A stretch of DNA of 39,406 nucleotides from a virus. This document shows positions 17,616 to 24,669 of this stretch, piece after piece (position 1 is the stretch's first letter; each line of letters opens with the position of its first letter). A model generated the notes under the pieces. That model did no database searches. It was not told the DNA's origin and was given only the letters and a program-made list of their open reading frames with translations. The stretch is taken from positions 1 to 39,406 of IMG/VR virus record IMGVR_UViG_3300032241_001542; one strand, given 5' to 3'. The translations under genes and the position numbers were made by a program.

Positions 17616-18875
17616 TTATTGCCCAACGAACTTTTTTAAGACTTCTTCTGCTTGCTGCACAACTTTTTGCAGGTTATTCAAATTGTTTCTAGGTGAAGAA
17701 CCAGAAGCAATGCCTTGTTCGCACTGTTGCTTAGCCAAAGCTTGTAGTTCTGGAGGTAGTCTATTAATCATATCATTCATCACTTGAGATGATGATGAAA
17801 ACATATTCTGCAAGATGCTATTTGGAAAGCCAGCGCCGGAAGACATCAACGACAGGAATGTACTAAAGACTTGCATAGCTGTATTATCTTGTGCAACCTG
17901 CATTTGCCCATTTGATGTCAATGAAATACTTGTGTTGCCATAAGCTGTCTTTACGATTACTGTATTATTGGCCAGTTTGTCAAGCCCGAAAAGTGTGGTG
18001 TCAGTCTGCAATCTCTGCAAGACATTTATGATGTCAGTAACAGACCTGCATTGGCTTAAAAGTGCTATGGAATTTTCAATAAAGGTGACTTGATCTACTC
18101 GCCCTGATGTCATAAAGTTGCCAGACTCAGATGTTTCTGCTGCTGTTAGCAACTCTATGATGGAAGCAAGTGCTTGAGCAACATCTGTTGGCATATCCTT
18201 GTATAGTGTATTTGTCTGGGCTTGAGTTAGTGAACTCAAAAGGCTAGTCAATGGGAAGAATGAACCACCCAATCCAGATAGCATATCGCCCGTGATAATA
18301 CCAGCAAAGCTTTGAACTGCTGTAGAGATGTTAGTGACTTGAGGTAATGGTGTTCCTGCAAGAGAATAGATAGCACCGTGACTAGGAATGCCAGACAATA
18401 CAGAATGCTTATGCTTATCACCGTCTTTACGCACTCTGACATGGGCACCATCTATGACAGTATCTTTATACCCTTTGCTTCTAAGCACATCAATAAATGT
18501 TTGTATTGCCTCTGCCCAGTTTGGCAAGCTATTGAGACTGATGTTTCCTGGCTGCCCACCACCATTTTGTAGTTCTGGGAATGTGCCTAGAATATACAAG
18601 AGATTGCTACCAGGAGGGCCACCAGCATTATAGCAAAGTACAGCTTGCCCCGGATCAGGTACACCATTGAACTCTGTTGCTCCACCTTGATGTGGCGGCA
18701 TGACCATCTGACTGAAACCAAGATGTTCTTTATTTACATTGGCACCGTGAATGTCTGGTAGTAGAACTCTGGCTAGACCATTTTGACCTGGATCTGGATC
18801 TTTATCGTGCCCGCCGACAACTACTCCATAAACTAATCCAGCTTGCTGGTTTCTTTGAGACGCATGATATGACAT
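17616..18875 (-). CDS. 5: gp5-type OB-fold hub protein without lysozyme
   Basis: 419 residues from ATG 18875; the in-frame ATG at 18917 lies inside the gp27 gene and is less likely. Residues about 10-105 form the gp5 N-terminal OB domain: GVVVGGHDKDPDPG, ARVLLPDIHG, VMPPHQGG, DPGQAVLCYNAGG and YILGTFPEL. Residues 120-419 are mainly helical with Gln/Leu/Ser-rich stretches, and no T4-lysozyme catalytic pattern (Glu/Asp/Thr) is seen. The protein should sit under the gp27 trimer and carry the needle made by the next gene. The stop-to-start gap to the needle gene is 11 bases. Confidence 0.85.
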   Translation of the reverse strand: MSYHASQRNQQAGLVYGVVVGGHDKDPDPGQNGLARVLLPDIHGANVNKEHLGFSQMVMPPHQGGATEFNGVPDPGQAVLCYNAGGPPGSNLLYILGTFPELQNGGGQPGNISLNSLPNWAEAIQTFIDVLRSKGYKDTVIDGAHVRVRKDGDKHKHSVLSGIPSHGAIYSLAGTPLPQVTNISTAVQSFAGIITGDMLSGLGGSFFPLTSLLSSLTQAQTNTLYKDMPTDVAQALASIIELLTAAETSESGNFMTSGRVDQVTFIENSIALLSQCRSVTDIINVLQRLQTDTTLFGLDKLANNTVIVKTAYGNTSISLTSNGQMQVAQDNTAMQVFSTFLSLMSSGAGFPNSILQNMFSSSSQVMNDMINRLPPELQALAKQQCEQGIASGSSPRNNLNNLQKVVQQAEEVLKKFVGQ

Positions 18876-18880
18876 AACGA

Positions 18881-20122
18881 TTATACTACTCCCTGACCTG
18901 CGGTTTGTGCAACGCAATCCATTGTTGTCGTTGAATACCCACCGTTCTTTATATTATGTATGAGACTTGAAACAAGATACACACCAGAACCATAAAGAGG
19001 GTAGTCGGTACTCTCACCTTCTTTTCTGATAAGGTGTATGACAATAACACTGCCTGCATGTAGAATAGGGCTCCATGGAACTGTCAAACGTAAAGCAACC
19101 TTGTCTTGTTCAAGCAACCCCATTCTAGCTTGTCTCTTTTGTAGATACTGTTCAACATCAAAGCGGCATGAGTCTTGCTGTGATTCAGAACTCAGGTTTG
19201 TCTTTGAGACATAATAGTTGCCGCCGCCCAAGCCACATCCTAGGGCTTGATTACCAAACAAACTAACTTGTGAAGTGAGAGGATTTGTTGTCGTTACTGC
19301 ATTTATAACTTGACCATTCAAATCTACACCGTTGAGAATGTCAGATAGTAAATCAAAGTCGCAAGGGAAACTGTATGAGATGATACTGAGTGGATTGCCA
19401 TAACCTGTAATAGAACCGGTTTCTTGATATGTAAATGGTGTATCTCTTGAAATGACAGGCTCTTGACTTGTCAGGCTCTTCAACGAACGGAAATGATGAA
19501 TACCAGCACCGCCATTGATGTCATATGTCATGAAATGCAGAAAAGAAGGATCACTGCCACCAGCTAAAGCAGCGTTTGCTTGCTGTGTCACAACCTGAAA
19601 CGGATGGATGTTTTCAGCGATATAGTCCCTGATGGGCGTTGCCATCTCCGAAGCATCTATCTTTGATGCTCCTGCACAGTTGGCTAATACATCAGTCACA
19701 ATATAGGTTGGACCTGTGCATTTCCAAGACTTGCTGACAAGGTTTCTCGCATCATTCAATAGCGTATCATCACAGGCATGTAGTATGTATTCTTCGTTGT
19801 TATTGTTGATCAGCTTGCGATTGTCAAGTCTGTAAATGCGCTGTGTAGTCTTCAGTATAGAAGGTAAACCATATTTTTCCAGAATGTCTCTTTTGACTTC
19901 AATGTTTATGTTCTTGCCCTTGAACTGGTCCAGATTCTTGATTGGGCGATGAATATAGTTATGGAACTTCAATGATGTTTGCAAACCAGGTGTCAAAAGG
20001 CTTTCCGCAAGTGTTATTTCGCGGAGAGTCAACTCTTGAACTAAAGGTGTAGGAACACCATCGACGCTTACACTAGCTTCGGTAAGGGTTTCTTTTTCTG
20101 TAGGTATATTTGCATCAGACAT
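18881..20122 (-). CDS. 27: baseplate hub protein gp27
   Basis: 413 residues (T4 gp27 is about 390). The layout is that of gp27/GpD/VgrG hub proteins: an N-terminal beta domain (LTLREITLAESLLTPGL), a strand with RIYRLDNRK, a middle region with Cys/His residues, and a C-terminal LRLTVPWSPILHAGSVIVIHL barrel followed by GSGVYLVSSLIHNI. gp27 forms the trimeric hub ring joining tube and spike. It follows gp53 and precedes gp5, the expected neighbours. The stop lies 5 bases before the gp5 start. Confidence 0.88.
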   Translation of the reverse strand: MSDANIPTEKETLTEASVSVDGVPTPLVQELTLREITLAESLLTPGLQTSLKFHNYIHRPIKNLDQFKGKNINIEVKRDILEKYGLPSILKTTQRIYRLDNRKLINNNNEEYILHACDDTLLNDARNLVSKSWKCTGPTYIVTDVLANCAGASKIDASEMATPIRDYIAENIHPFQVVTQQANAALAGGSDPSFLHFMTYDINGGAGIHHFRSLKSLTSQEPVISRDTPFTYQETGSITGYGNPLSIISYSFPCDFDLLSDILNGVDLNGQVINAVTTTNPLTSQVSLFGNQALGCGLGGGNYYVSKTNLSSESQQDSCRFDVEQYLQKRQARMGLLEQDKVALRLTVPWSPILHAGSVIVIHLIRKEGESTDYPLYGSGVYLVSSLIHNIKNGGYSTTTMDCVAQTAGQGVV

Positions 20123-20137
20123 AATATGTGCTATTCA

Positions 20138-20881
20138 CTATGCGTTTAGATTTCTGATAAATGGAGGCTGAGGTGTCCCAACAAGATTCTTGAACTCCTG
20201 ATTGATTTGAGGATAATACTGTGCTTTGATGATCTTGATGTTGCGCTTGTTTTCATTGAGTTGGAACTCATAGTCATAATATGTTACTGCGTTTCTCTTG
20301 ACTATTTCTGTAATTGTCTGCCCATTGAAATTATATGTGGTATAGCTTTCTGTCTCAGGCAAGTTGACATATGTATCCATCTTATATTGTAGTTGTGTAG
20401 TATATAGAATGTCTTGAAAGTTGACTTCTGTTCTTTCTTCATAGATAATTTCTGACGCACTATTCTTGCGAGTCAAGACTTTTTCATAATGGTGGATGTT
20501 ATTGATATCTTGTGTCCATGCAATGATCTGATAATCTTTTAGCCCAGGACCAAGAAATCTTTCAGCCATGGAGCGGTACTTGTCAACCACAAAACGATTG
20601 AAGTTTGTTGCGTTCAATGGCCAGTCAAATTGAGGATCAACAATGTTATTTGCGTATAAAATTAGCCAGTGTGCTTCTGGGCTGCCATATACCTTCTCAG
20701 CTAGAATTTCAGGTGTGTCTCCATCTTTTACTGTGTATAACAGATAAGCAGATACATTACTCAAGACTTCTTTCAATATGCCGATGCGAAAAAGAATGTT
20801 CGTCACAGTCTTATAGTCGGGATATTGTGAATTTGACAGTGTGTATTGTGTAGTTGGAAACAGACCGAAGTAATTTGACAT
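20138..20881 (-). CDS. 53: baseplate wedge protein gp53
   Basis: 247 residues (T4 gp53 is about 196). The N-terminus FGLFPTTQYTL and the LysM-like block with VKDGDTPEILAEKVYGSPEAHWLILYAN (about residues 48-75) identify gp53, followed by DPQFDWPLNATNF. It binds the wedge and locks neighbouring wedges to the hub. The C-terminal part carries NENKRNIKIIKAQY and extends the T4 length. The ATG has AAGGG upstream, and gp48 ends 5 bases before it. Confidence 0.88.
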   Translation of the reverse strand: MSNYFGLFPTTQYTLSNSQYPDYKTVTNILFRIGILKEVLSNVSAYLLYTVKDGDTPEILAEKVYGSPEAHWLILYANNIVDPQFDWPLNATNFNRFVVDKYRSMAERFLGPGLKDYQIIAWTQDINNIHHYEKVLTRKNSASEIIYEERTEVNFQDILYTTQLQYKMDTYVNLPETESYTTYNFNGQTITEIVKRNAVTYYDYEFQLNENKRNIKIIKAQYYPQINQEFKNLVGTPQPPFIRNLNA

Positions 20882-20886
20882 TGTTA

Positions 20887-21936
20887 TTAGAACCCTTGCA
20901 ACACTCTAAGCTTGTGAACAACTTCAACTTCACGGAAACCTAGGCTCAATCTGACAGAGACAGGATAACCATTTCTAAATGTAGAATAGACACCAGACGG
21001 TGCATAGTCAACATCAACACGCTCCAATACACAAGTATTGATTCTTGGTATATGTGTGTTTTCAACACCTTTATCAAAGAATGTGATATCAAACTCAGCA
21101 GGAGGTATCCAAGTCCAGCCAGAAGTCAGAGTATCTAGTTCTGGTGCAGCATGAAATCTGAAAGTCTTGATTATGGTTTCCACAGCTTCAGATTCTTCTT
21201 CATTGCGAGGAGACATCAAAAACTCAAACACATACTGTCTCAAGTCTGTTGCAGCATATAGAACTTCAATACGAGGATTGATAGGGTATCCTGTCATGGT
21301 TGATGTGGTGCCTATTACAGAACCCAATGCGCCTGCTGCTGCATTGACAATGCTTGCACCTGTTGTACCGCCAAAGTATGCTCCGCCAAGTTCTGCGGCG
21401 CCAACGCCCAAACCACCAGCCAAAGCTGTTAGAGAAATATCCTGATACATGTTGCGAGAAGAGAATACAATCGGAGATGGCATATAGAGCGCAATTGATT
21501 CTTTGATTCTTTTGGTGAATCTAGGAAGAGATAAAGGTTCACCGCCTGTATAAGTTCCTGGTGCAGCGCCAGATACACTCACACTATTGTTTATACCAAA
21601 TCGCAGAACATCAACTTTAGAGTATTCTGCTGGACTTAATGGAGCAGAAGAAACGTATGGTACATTTACAAAGCTGGTTCTAGGACTACCTAATGAGTTT
21701 ACTGGAATATTGATATTGAATACGACATAATGACCAATATAGTCATTTGAGATATCAGATGGAAATACCTTGTATGTGAAATCATAAGCAGACTGTTCAA
21801 GTGTTGTATCTGAAATAAAATATGACCCAGCGCCAGAGTTGTCTGCTACAGTTTCTACTGATTTAGCTACTGCGTCCAATGCTGCTTCACCTGCGGTGAC
21901 TATAGGATTATTGTAGAGGACTGAAAATGATACCAT
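20887..21936 (-). CDS. 48: tail-tube cap/initiator gp48
   Basis: 349 residues (T4 gp48 about 364). The strongest matches are in the C-terminal half: YPINPRIEVLYAATDLRQYVFEFLMSPR, ETIIKTFRFHAAPEL, IPPAEFDITF, ENTHIPRINTCVLERVDVDYAPSG and FREVEVVHKLRVLQGF. A Gly/Ala-rich hydrophobic stretch at about residues 165-215 is an insertion or loop. gp48 sits on the hub and starts tube polymerisation with gp54. No gp54 is seen in the window. The gene is the first of the minus-strand baseplate operon and has a TATAAATA box 36 bases before the ATG. Confidence 0.9.
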   Translation of the reverse strand: MVSFSVLYNNPIVTAGEAALDAVAKSVETVADNSGAGSYFISDTTLEQSAYDFTYKVFPSDISNDYIGHYVVFNINIPVNSLGSPRTSFVNVPYVSSAPLSPAEYSKVDVLRFGINNSVSVSGAAPGTYTGGEPLSLPRFTKRIKESIALYMPSPIVFSSRNMYQDISLTALAGGLGVGAAELGGAYFGGTTGASIVNAAAGALGSVIGTTSTMTGYPINPRIEVLYAATDLRQYVFEFLMSPRNEEESEAVETIIKTFRFHAAPELDTLTSGWTWIPPAEFDITFFDKGVENTHIPRINTCVLERVDVDYAPSGVYSTFRNGYPVSVRLSLGFREVEVVHKLRVLQGF

Positions 21937-21971
21937 TGGCTGTTTGTTTCTTTTCCTTGGTTTTGTCTATA

Positions 21972-21979
21972 TATTTATA
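21972..21979 (-). promoter_or_regulatory. T4-type late promoter box for the baseplate operon
   Basis: TATAAATA on the minus strand in the 65-base divergent gap between gp48 and gp4. The predicted start lies about 30 bases before the gp48 ATG, as for gp8. No equally clear promoter is visible for the plus-strand operon in the same gap. Confidence 0.65.
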
Positions 21980-22001
21980 TCATATCCAAGAAAGGGCTAT
22001 A

Positions 22002-22451
22002 GTGGTAGAAAGAAAGTATAAGCAGGGGCGCTTCTCACCCAAAAACCCAAAAAAGTATGATGGTGATGCAAGTAACATTATCTATCGTAGCAGCTATGAA
22101 CTTAGGTTGTTTCAGCATCTTGACAGAAACGACAATGTAATCTCATGGTCAAGTGAAGAAATGTATATACCCTATATCTCACCCATAGACAATAGGCAGC
22201 ACAGGTATTTCCCAGATGTCATAGCAAAGCTGCGTTTACCAGACAAAACCATCAAAACCTTGATGATTGAGATCAAGCCTTTCACCCAGACACAAGAACC
22301 CAAGGTCCAATCACGCAGAACCAAAAGATATATCACAGAAGTCATGACTTGGGGGCAGAACCAAGCAAAGTGGAAAGCAGCGCAAGATTATTGCATTGAT
22401 AAGGGCTGGGAGTTCAAAATAATGACTGAGGCTGAACTGGGCATCAAATAA
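22002..22451 (+). CDS. 4: head completion protein gp4 (nuclease-fold)
   Basis: 149 residues from GTG at 22002, with AAAGGG five to six bases upstream; T4 gp4 is about 150. The longer frame from 21927 adds a spurious hydrophobic N-terminus and overlaps gp48. Motifs are YKQGRFSPKNPKKYDGD, IIYRSSYELRLF, the SSEEMYIPY strand, RYFPDVIAKL and IEIKP. The E ... D ... ExK arrangement (E of YELRLF, D of FPDV, E and K of IEIKP) matches the TnsA-like/PD-(D/E)XK nuclease fold assigned to gp4. It acts when DNA-filled heads are finished and joined to tails. Confidence 0.88.
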   Translation: MVERKYKQGRFSPKNPKKYDGDASNIIYRSSYELRLFQHLDRNDNVISWSSEEMYIPYISPIDNRQHRYFPDVIAKLRLPDKTIKTLMIEIKPFTQTQEPKVQSRRTKRYITEVMTWGQNQAKWKAAQDYCIDKGWEFKIMTEAELGIK

Positions 22452-22454
22452 ATA
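22447..22454 (+). promoter_or_regulatory. possible late box for a leaderless gene at 22460
   Basis: AATAAATA overlaps the gp4 stop codon and is followed by five bases and the ATG at 22460, the same arrangement as at gp25. No Shine-Dalgarno sequence lies before the ATG. Because the box includes a TAA stop codon, chance is a serious alternative. Confidence 0.3.
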
Positions 22455-22459
22455 GTATT

Positions 22460-22972
22460 ATGGCTATCAACAATAACAAGTATAATCAAAAACAACTGGC
22501 AGACTGGTTCACAGGCAAAGCGAAATCCTCAATGGGCTATCGCCGAGCAATCATGGCAACCAATGATAGAAGCAGAAGCAATGTTGCCATGGGGCGTATG
22601 TTTTTTTTCTACTATGATCCAAAACTCAAGAAAGTGCTTCCTGTCTATGATAGATTTCCAATGGTGTTTCCTTTGGAGCAATATGAAGATGGCTTTCTGG
22701 GTCTGAACCTTCATTATCTGAATAGGGATGAACGCTCCGCATTATTGGGGCAGCTAATGAAGTTCAGGTCAGATGACAGAATGGATGAAAGAACCAAGCT
22801 GCGTGTCTCATATGATCTGTTGAACAGCACAAGAAAGCTTGCCTCTGCCATGCGCCCCTGCATCAAAAGATATCTGTATGATCATGTTCGCAGTTCTTTC
22901 ATTGAAGTCACAGCAGATGAATGGGATAAGGCTATAGAACTGCCTGTAGAAATGTTCGTAACAAAGAGATAA
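22460..22972 (+). CDS. conserved T4-superfamily virion protein
   Basis: 170 residues. The N-terminus (NQKQLADWFTGKAK) is followed by the highly conserved-looking core FFYYDPKLKKVLPVYDRFPMVFPLE and YEDGFLGLNLHYLNRDERSALLGQLM, then a helical C-terminal half. I know this core from many T4-like phages next to gp4, but I am unsure of its T4 name; the DNA-end protector gp2 is one candidate because genes 2 and 4 are neighbours in T4. No enzyme motif is recognised. The ATG has no Shine-Dalgarno sequence. Confidence 0.65.
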   Translation: MAINNNKYNQKQLADWFTGKAKSSMGYRRAIMATNDRSRSNVAMGRMFFFYYDPKLKKVLPVYDRFPMVFPLEQYEDGFLGLNLHYLNRDERSALLGQLMKFRSDDRMDERTKLRVSYDLLNSTRKLASAMRPCIKRYLYDHVRSSFIEVTADEWDKAIELPVEMFVTKR

Positions 22973-22981
22973 CAAACCAAA

Positions 22982-23686
22982 ATGGCTTCATATCCAATAA
23001 GCAATCCACCACAGTATCTAAGCATGAATGATTTTCGTGCTGTCAACAACTACTATCAAGGACCAGCAAAGTCACATAGATATGCTATACGCATAACACC
23101 TTCAGGTACCACTAACTGGTTGAATGTGGTGGGTTATAGCGGTTTCATGAAAGATTTCACTTATCTTTGCGAAGCAGCAGAAATGCCAGGGCGTGGTTTT
23201 ATGAATGTGGACCAGAGATACTATGGTCCTAACTTCAAGGTTCCTTTTCAGACAAGCTATGAAGATGTAAACTTCACATTTATCTGCCGAGCAGAATCAT
23301 ATGAAAGACAGTTTTTTGATGACTGGATGGAAATAATCAATCCTACAACCACATTTGACTTCAACTATAGAGACGACTATTCAAGCAGAATTGACATCTA
23401 TCAATACGGTGAAATCGCAGAAAAAATGGGCGATACCGCACCCCAAGCATTCTATTCATGGACTTTGCATGATGCATATCCTGTCAACATCAGCCCGCAG
23501 CAGGTTACCTGGACAGACGAAAACTTTCAAAGACTATCTGTGACATTTACTTACACCAGATGGACTCGTGAAAATAGAGATATTCCACCTGGAACATATA
23601 GTCTTGTCAATGGCAAGAATGTCGTCATGAACGATACTCAACAGACAACAACGCCAGACCAGTCTTTCAACATATCACAAAAGTAA
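22982..23686 (+). CDS. 19: tail tube protein gp19
   Basis: 234 residues; T4 gp19 is 163. The gp19/gp54 signature is clear: DFTYLCEAAEMPGRGFMNVD, RYYGPNFKVPFQTSYEDV, ERQFFDDWMEIINP, FNYRDDY, DIYQYGE and YPVNISPQQVTWTD, then a strand ending LSVTFTYTRW. It forms stacked hexamers of the inner tube. The N-terminal 25 residues and the C-terminal Thr/Gln-rich tail extend beyond T4 gp19. A gp54-type tube initiator is the alternative; the tube call is favoured because the gene precedes gp26 and a long tail protein, as a major tail protein would. Confidence 0.82.
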   Translation: MASYPISNPPQYLSMNDFRAVNNYYQGPAKSHRYAIRITPSGTTNWLNVVGYSGFMKDFTYLCEAAEMPGRGFMNVDQRYYGPNFKVPFQTSYEDVNFTFICRAESYERQFFDDWMEIINPTTTFDFNYRDDYSSRIDIYQYGEIAEKMGDTAPQAFYSWTLHDAYPVNISPQQVTWTDENFQRLSVTFTYTRWTRENRDIPPGTYSLVNGKNVVMNDTQQTTTPDQSFNISQK

Positions 23687-23712
23687 ACGAATAAGGAGAC
23701 ACAAAGTATATT

Positions 23713-24456
23713 ATGAGTGAGACTTTAGTATTACCCAAGATAGATGTGCCAATTTATGATTTGACACTACCATCAACAGGAGAGACGGTTCGTTTCAGAC
23801 CGTTTCTCGTCAAGGAAGAAAAGCTTCTTCTTATAGCCGCAGAATCAAAAGAGACAGAAACGATTATCAAGACAACCAAGCAGGTAATCAACAACTGTCT
23901 AGTCGATTCTGGCGCTATAAATGTTGAGACTTTGCCTTTCTTTGACATCGACTATTTGATTATTGCACTGAGAGCCAAGTCTGTTGGTGAAAACATAGAC
24001 ATGGAATATGAATGCAACAATATGGTAGAAGGTGCAAGGTGTGGTGGCAAGTTCAAAACCGTGATAGACATTTCAAATTGTGTTATTGACAAGCCAGACA
24101 CAAGCATCACACCAGATGTCAAATTTTCTGATAAGATAACAGTGAAAATGAAATACCCAACTTATACCACGATGAAAGTCATCAATGGTAATGACAACAT
24201 CATGGACAAGAAGATCCATATCATCATGGGGTGCATTGAACGTATTGTCAATGGCGACAAGATTTATTCAACAAAAGACTTTTCAAAAGACGAACTGAAA
24301 GGATTTGTTGAAGGGCTGACTCATGAACAATATGAGAAACTGGAATACTTTGTTGACAATCTGCCTGGCTTTGCAGTTGAAACAGAAGGCAAGTGCCCCA
24401 AGTGTGGATTTGAACACAAACTAAAGTACAAGGACTTTACAAGTTTTTTTCGCTAA
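23713..24456 (+). CDS. 26: gp26-type tail assembly protein, frameshift upstream part
   Basis: 247 residues (T4 gp26 about 208). The VRFRPFLVKEEKLLLIAAES block and DIDYLIIALRAKSVGENI identify the T4 gp26 family (PF12322). Cys101/Cys110 and Cys228/Cys231 could bind zinc. The gene lies between the tube gene and a long tail gene, the position of tail assembly chaperones such as lambda gpG. Near the 3' end is T TTT TTT in frame, then CGC TAA; a -1 slip would fuse it to the next ORF, giving a product of about 317 residues. In T4, gp26 is described as a hub subunit; a chaperone role is inference. Confidence 0.82.
   Translation: MSETLVLPKIDVPIYDLTLPSTGETVRFRPFLVKEEKLLLIAAESKETETIIKTTKQVINNCLVDSGAINVETLPFFDIDYLIIALRAKSVGENIDMEYECNNMVEGARCGGKFKTVIDISNCVIDKPDTSITPDVKFSDKITVKMKYPTYTTMKVINGNDNIMDKKIHIIMGCIERIVNGDKIYSTKDFSKDELKGFVEGLTHEQYEKLEYFVDNLPGFAVETEGKCPKCGFEHKLKYKDFTSFFR
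24444..24450 (+). other. -1 frameshift slippery heptamer (T7)
   Basis: Seven T residues are read as (AG)T TTT TTT, a perfect X XXY YYZ site, three bases before the gp26 stop. Slipping back one base gives TCG CTA ATG and enters the next ORF without a stop. No clear downstream stimulatory hairpin was found. Confidence 0.65.
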
Positions 24457-24668
24457 TGCTTGGTTATGACAAACTGATGAATCACTACAAGACAAACTTC
24501 TCGCTGATGCAGCATCACAAATACAGTCTGCATGAGTTGGAGAGCATGATGCCTTGGGAACGATTCATCTATATTGATTTGTTGAAAGACTATATCAAGG
24601 AGCAAGAACAAAAGGCTCGTGATACCCAAGCGGCAAAAGTAAATGCAAGTAAAGCAGTAAGAAAGTAA
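24456..24668 (+). CDS. gp26 -1 frame extension (tail chaperone T-like part)
   Basis: 70 residues from ATG 24456, whose A is the last base of the gp26 stop (TAATG). Residues 10-50 carry FSLMQHHKYSLHELESMMPWERFIYIDLL and then KEQEQKARD, the helical pattern typical of the downstream part of frameshifted tail chaperones and of ORFs following gp26 in T4-like phages. It can be made as a -1 fusion to gp26 or by termination-reinitiation. T4 gp51 is a possible functional counterpart, but at about 250 residues it is longer. Role: inferred help in assembling the long tail protein or tube. Confidence 0.62.
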   Translation: MLGYDKLMNHYKTNFSLMQHHKYSLHELESMMPWERFIYIDLLKDYIKEQEQKARDTQAAKVNASKAVRK

Positions 24669-24669
24669 A

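Noticed and set aside
21927-22001. N-terminal membrane segment on gp4
   Set aside because: It appears only if the gene starts at 21927, overlapping gp48. The GTG at 22002 has a good ribosome-binding site and gives the normal gp4 length.
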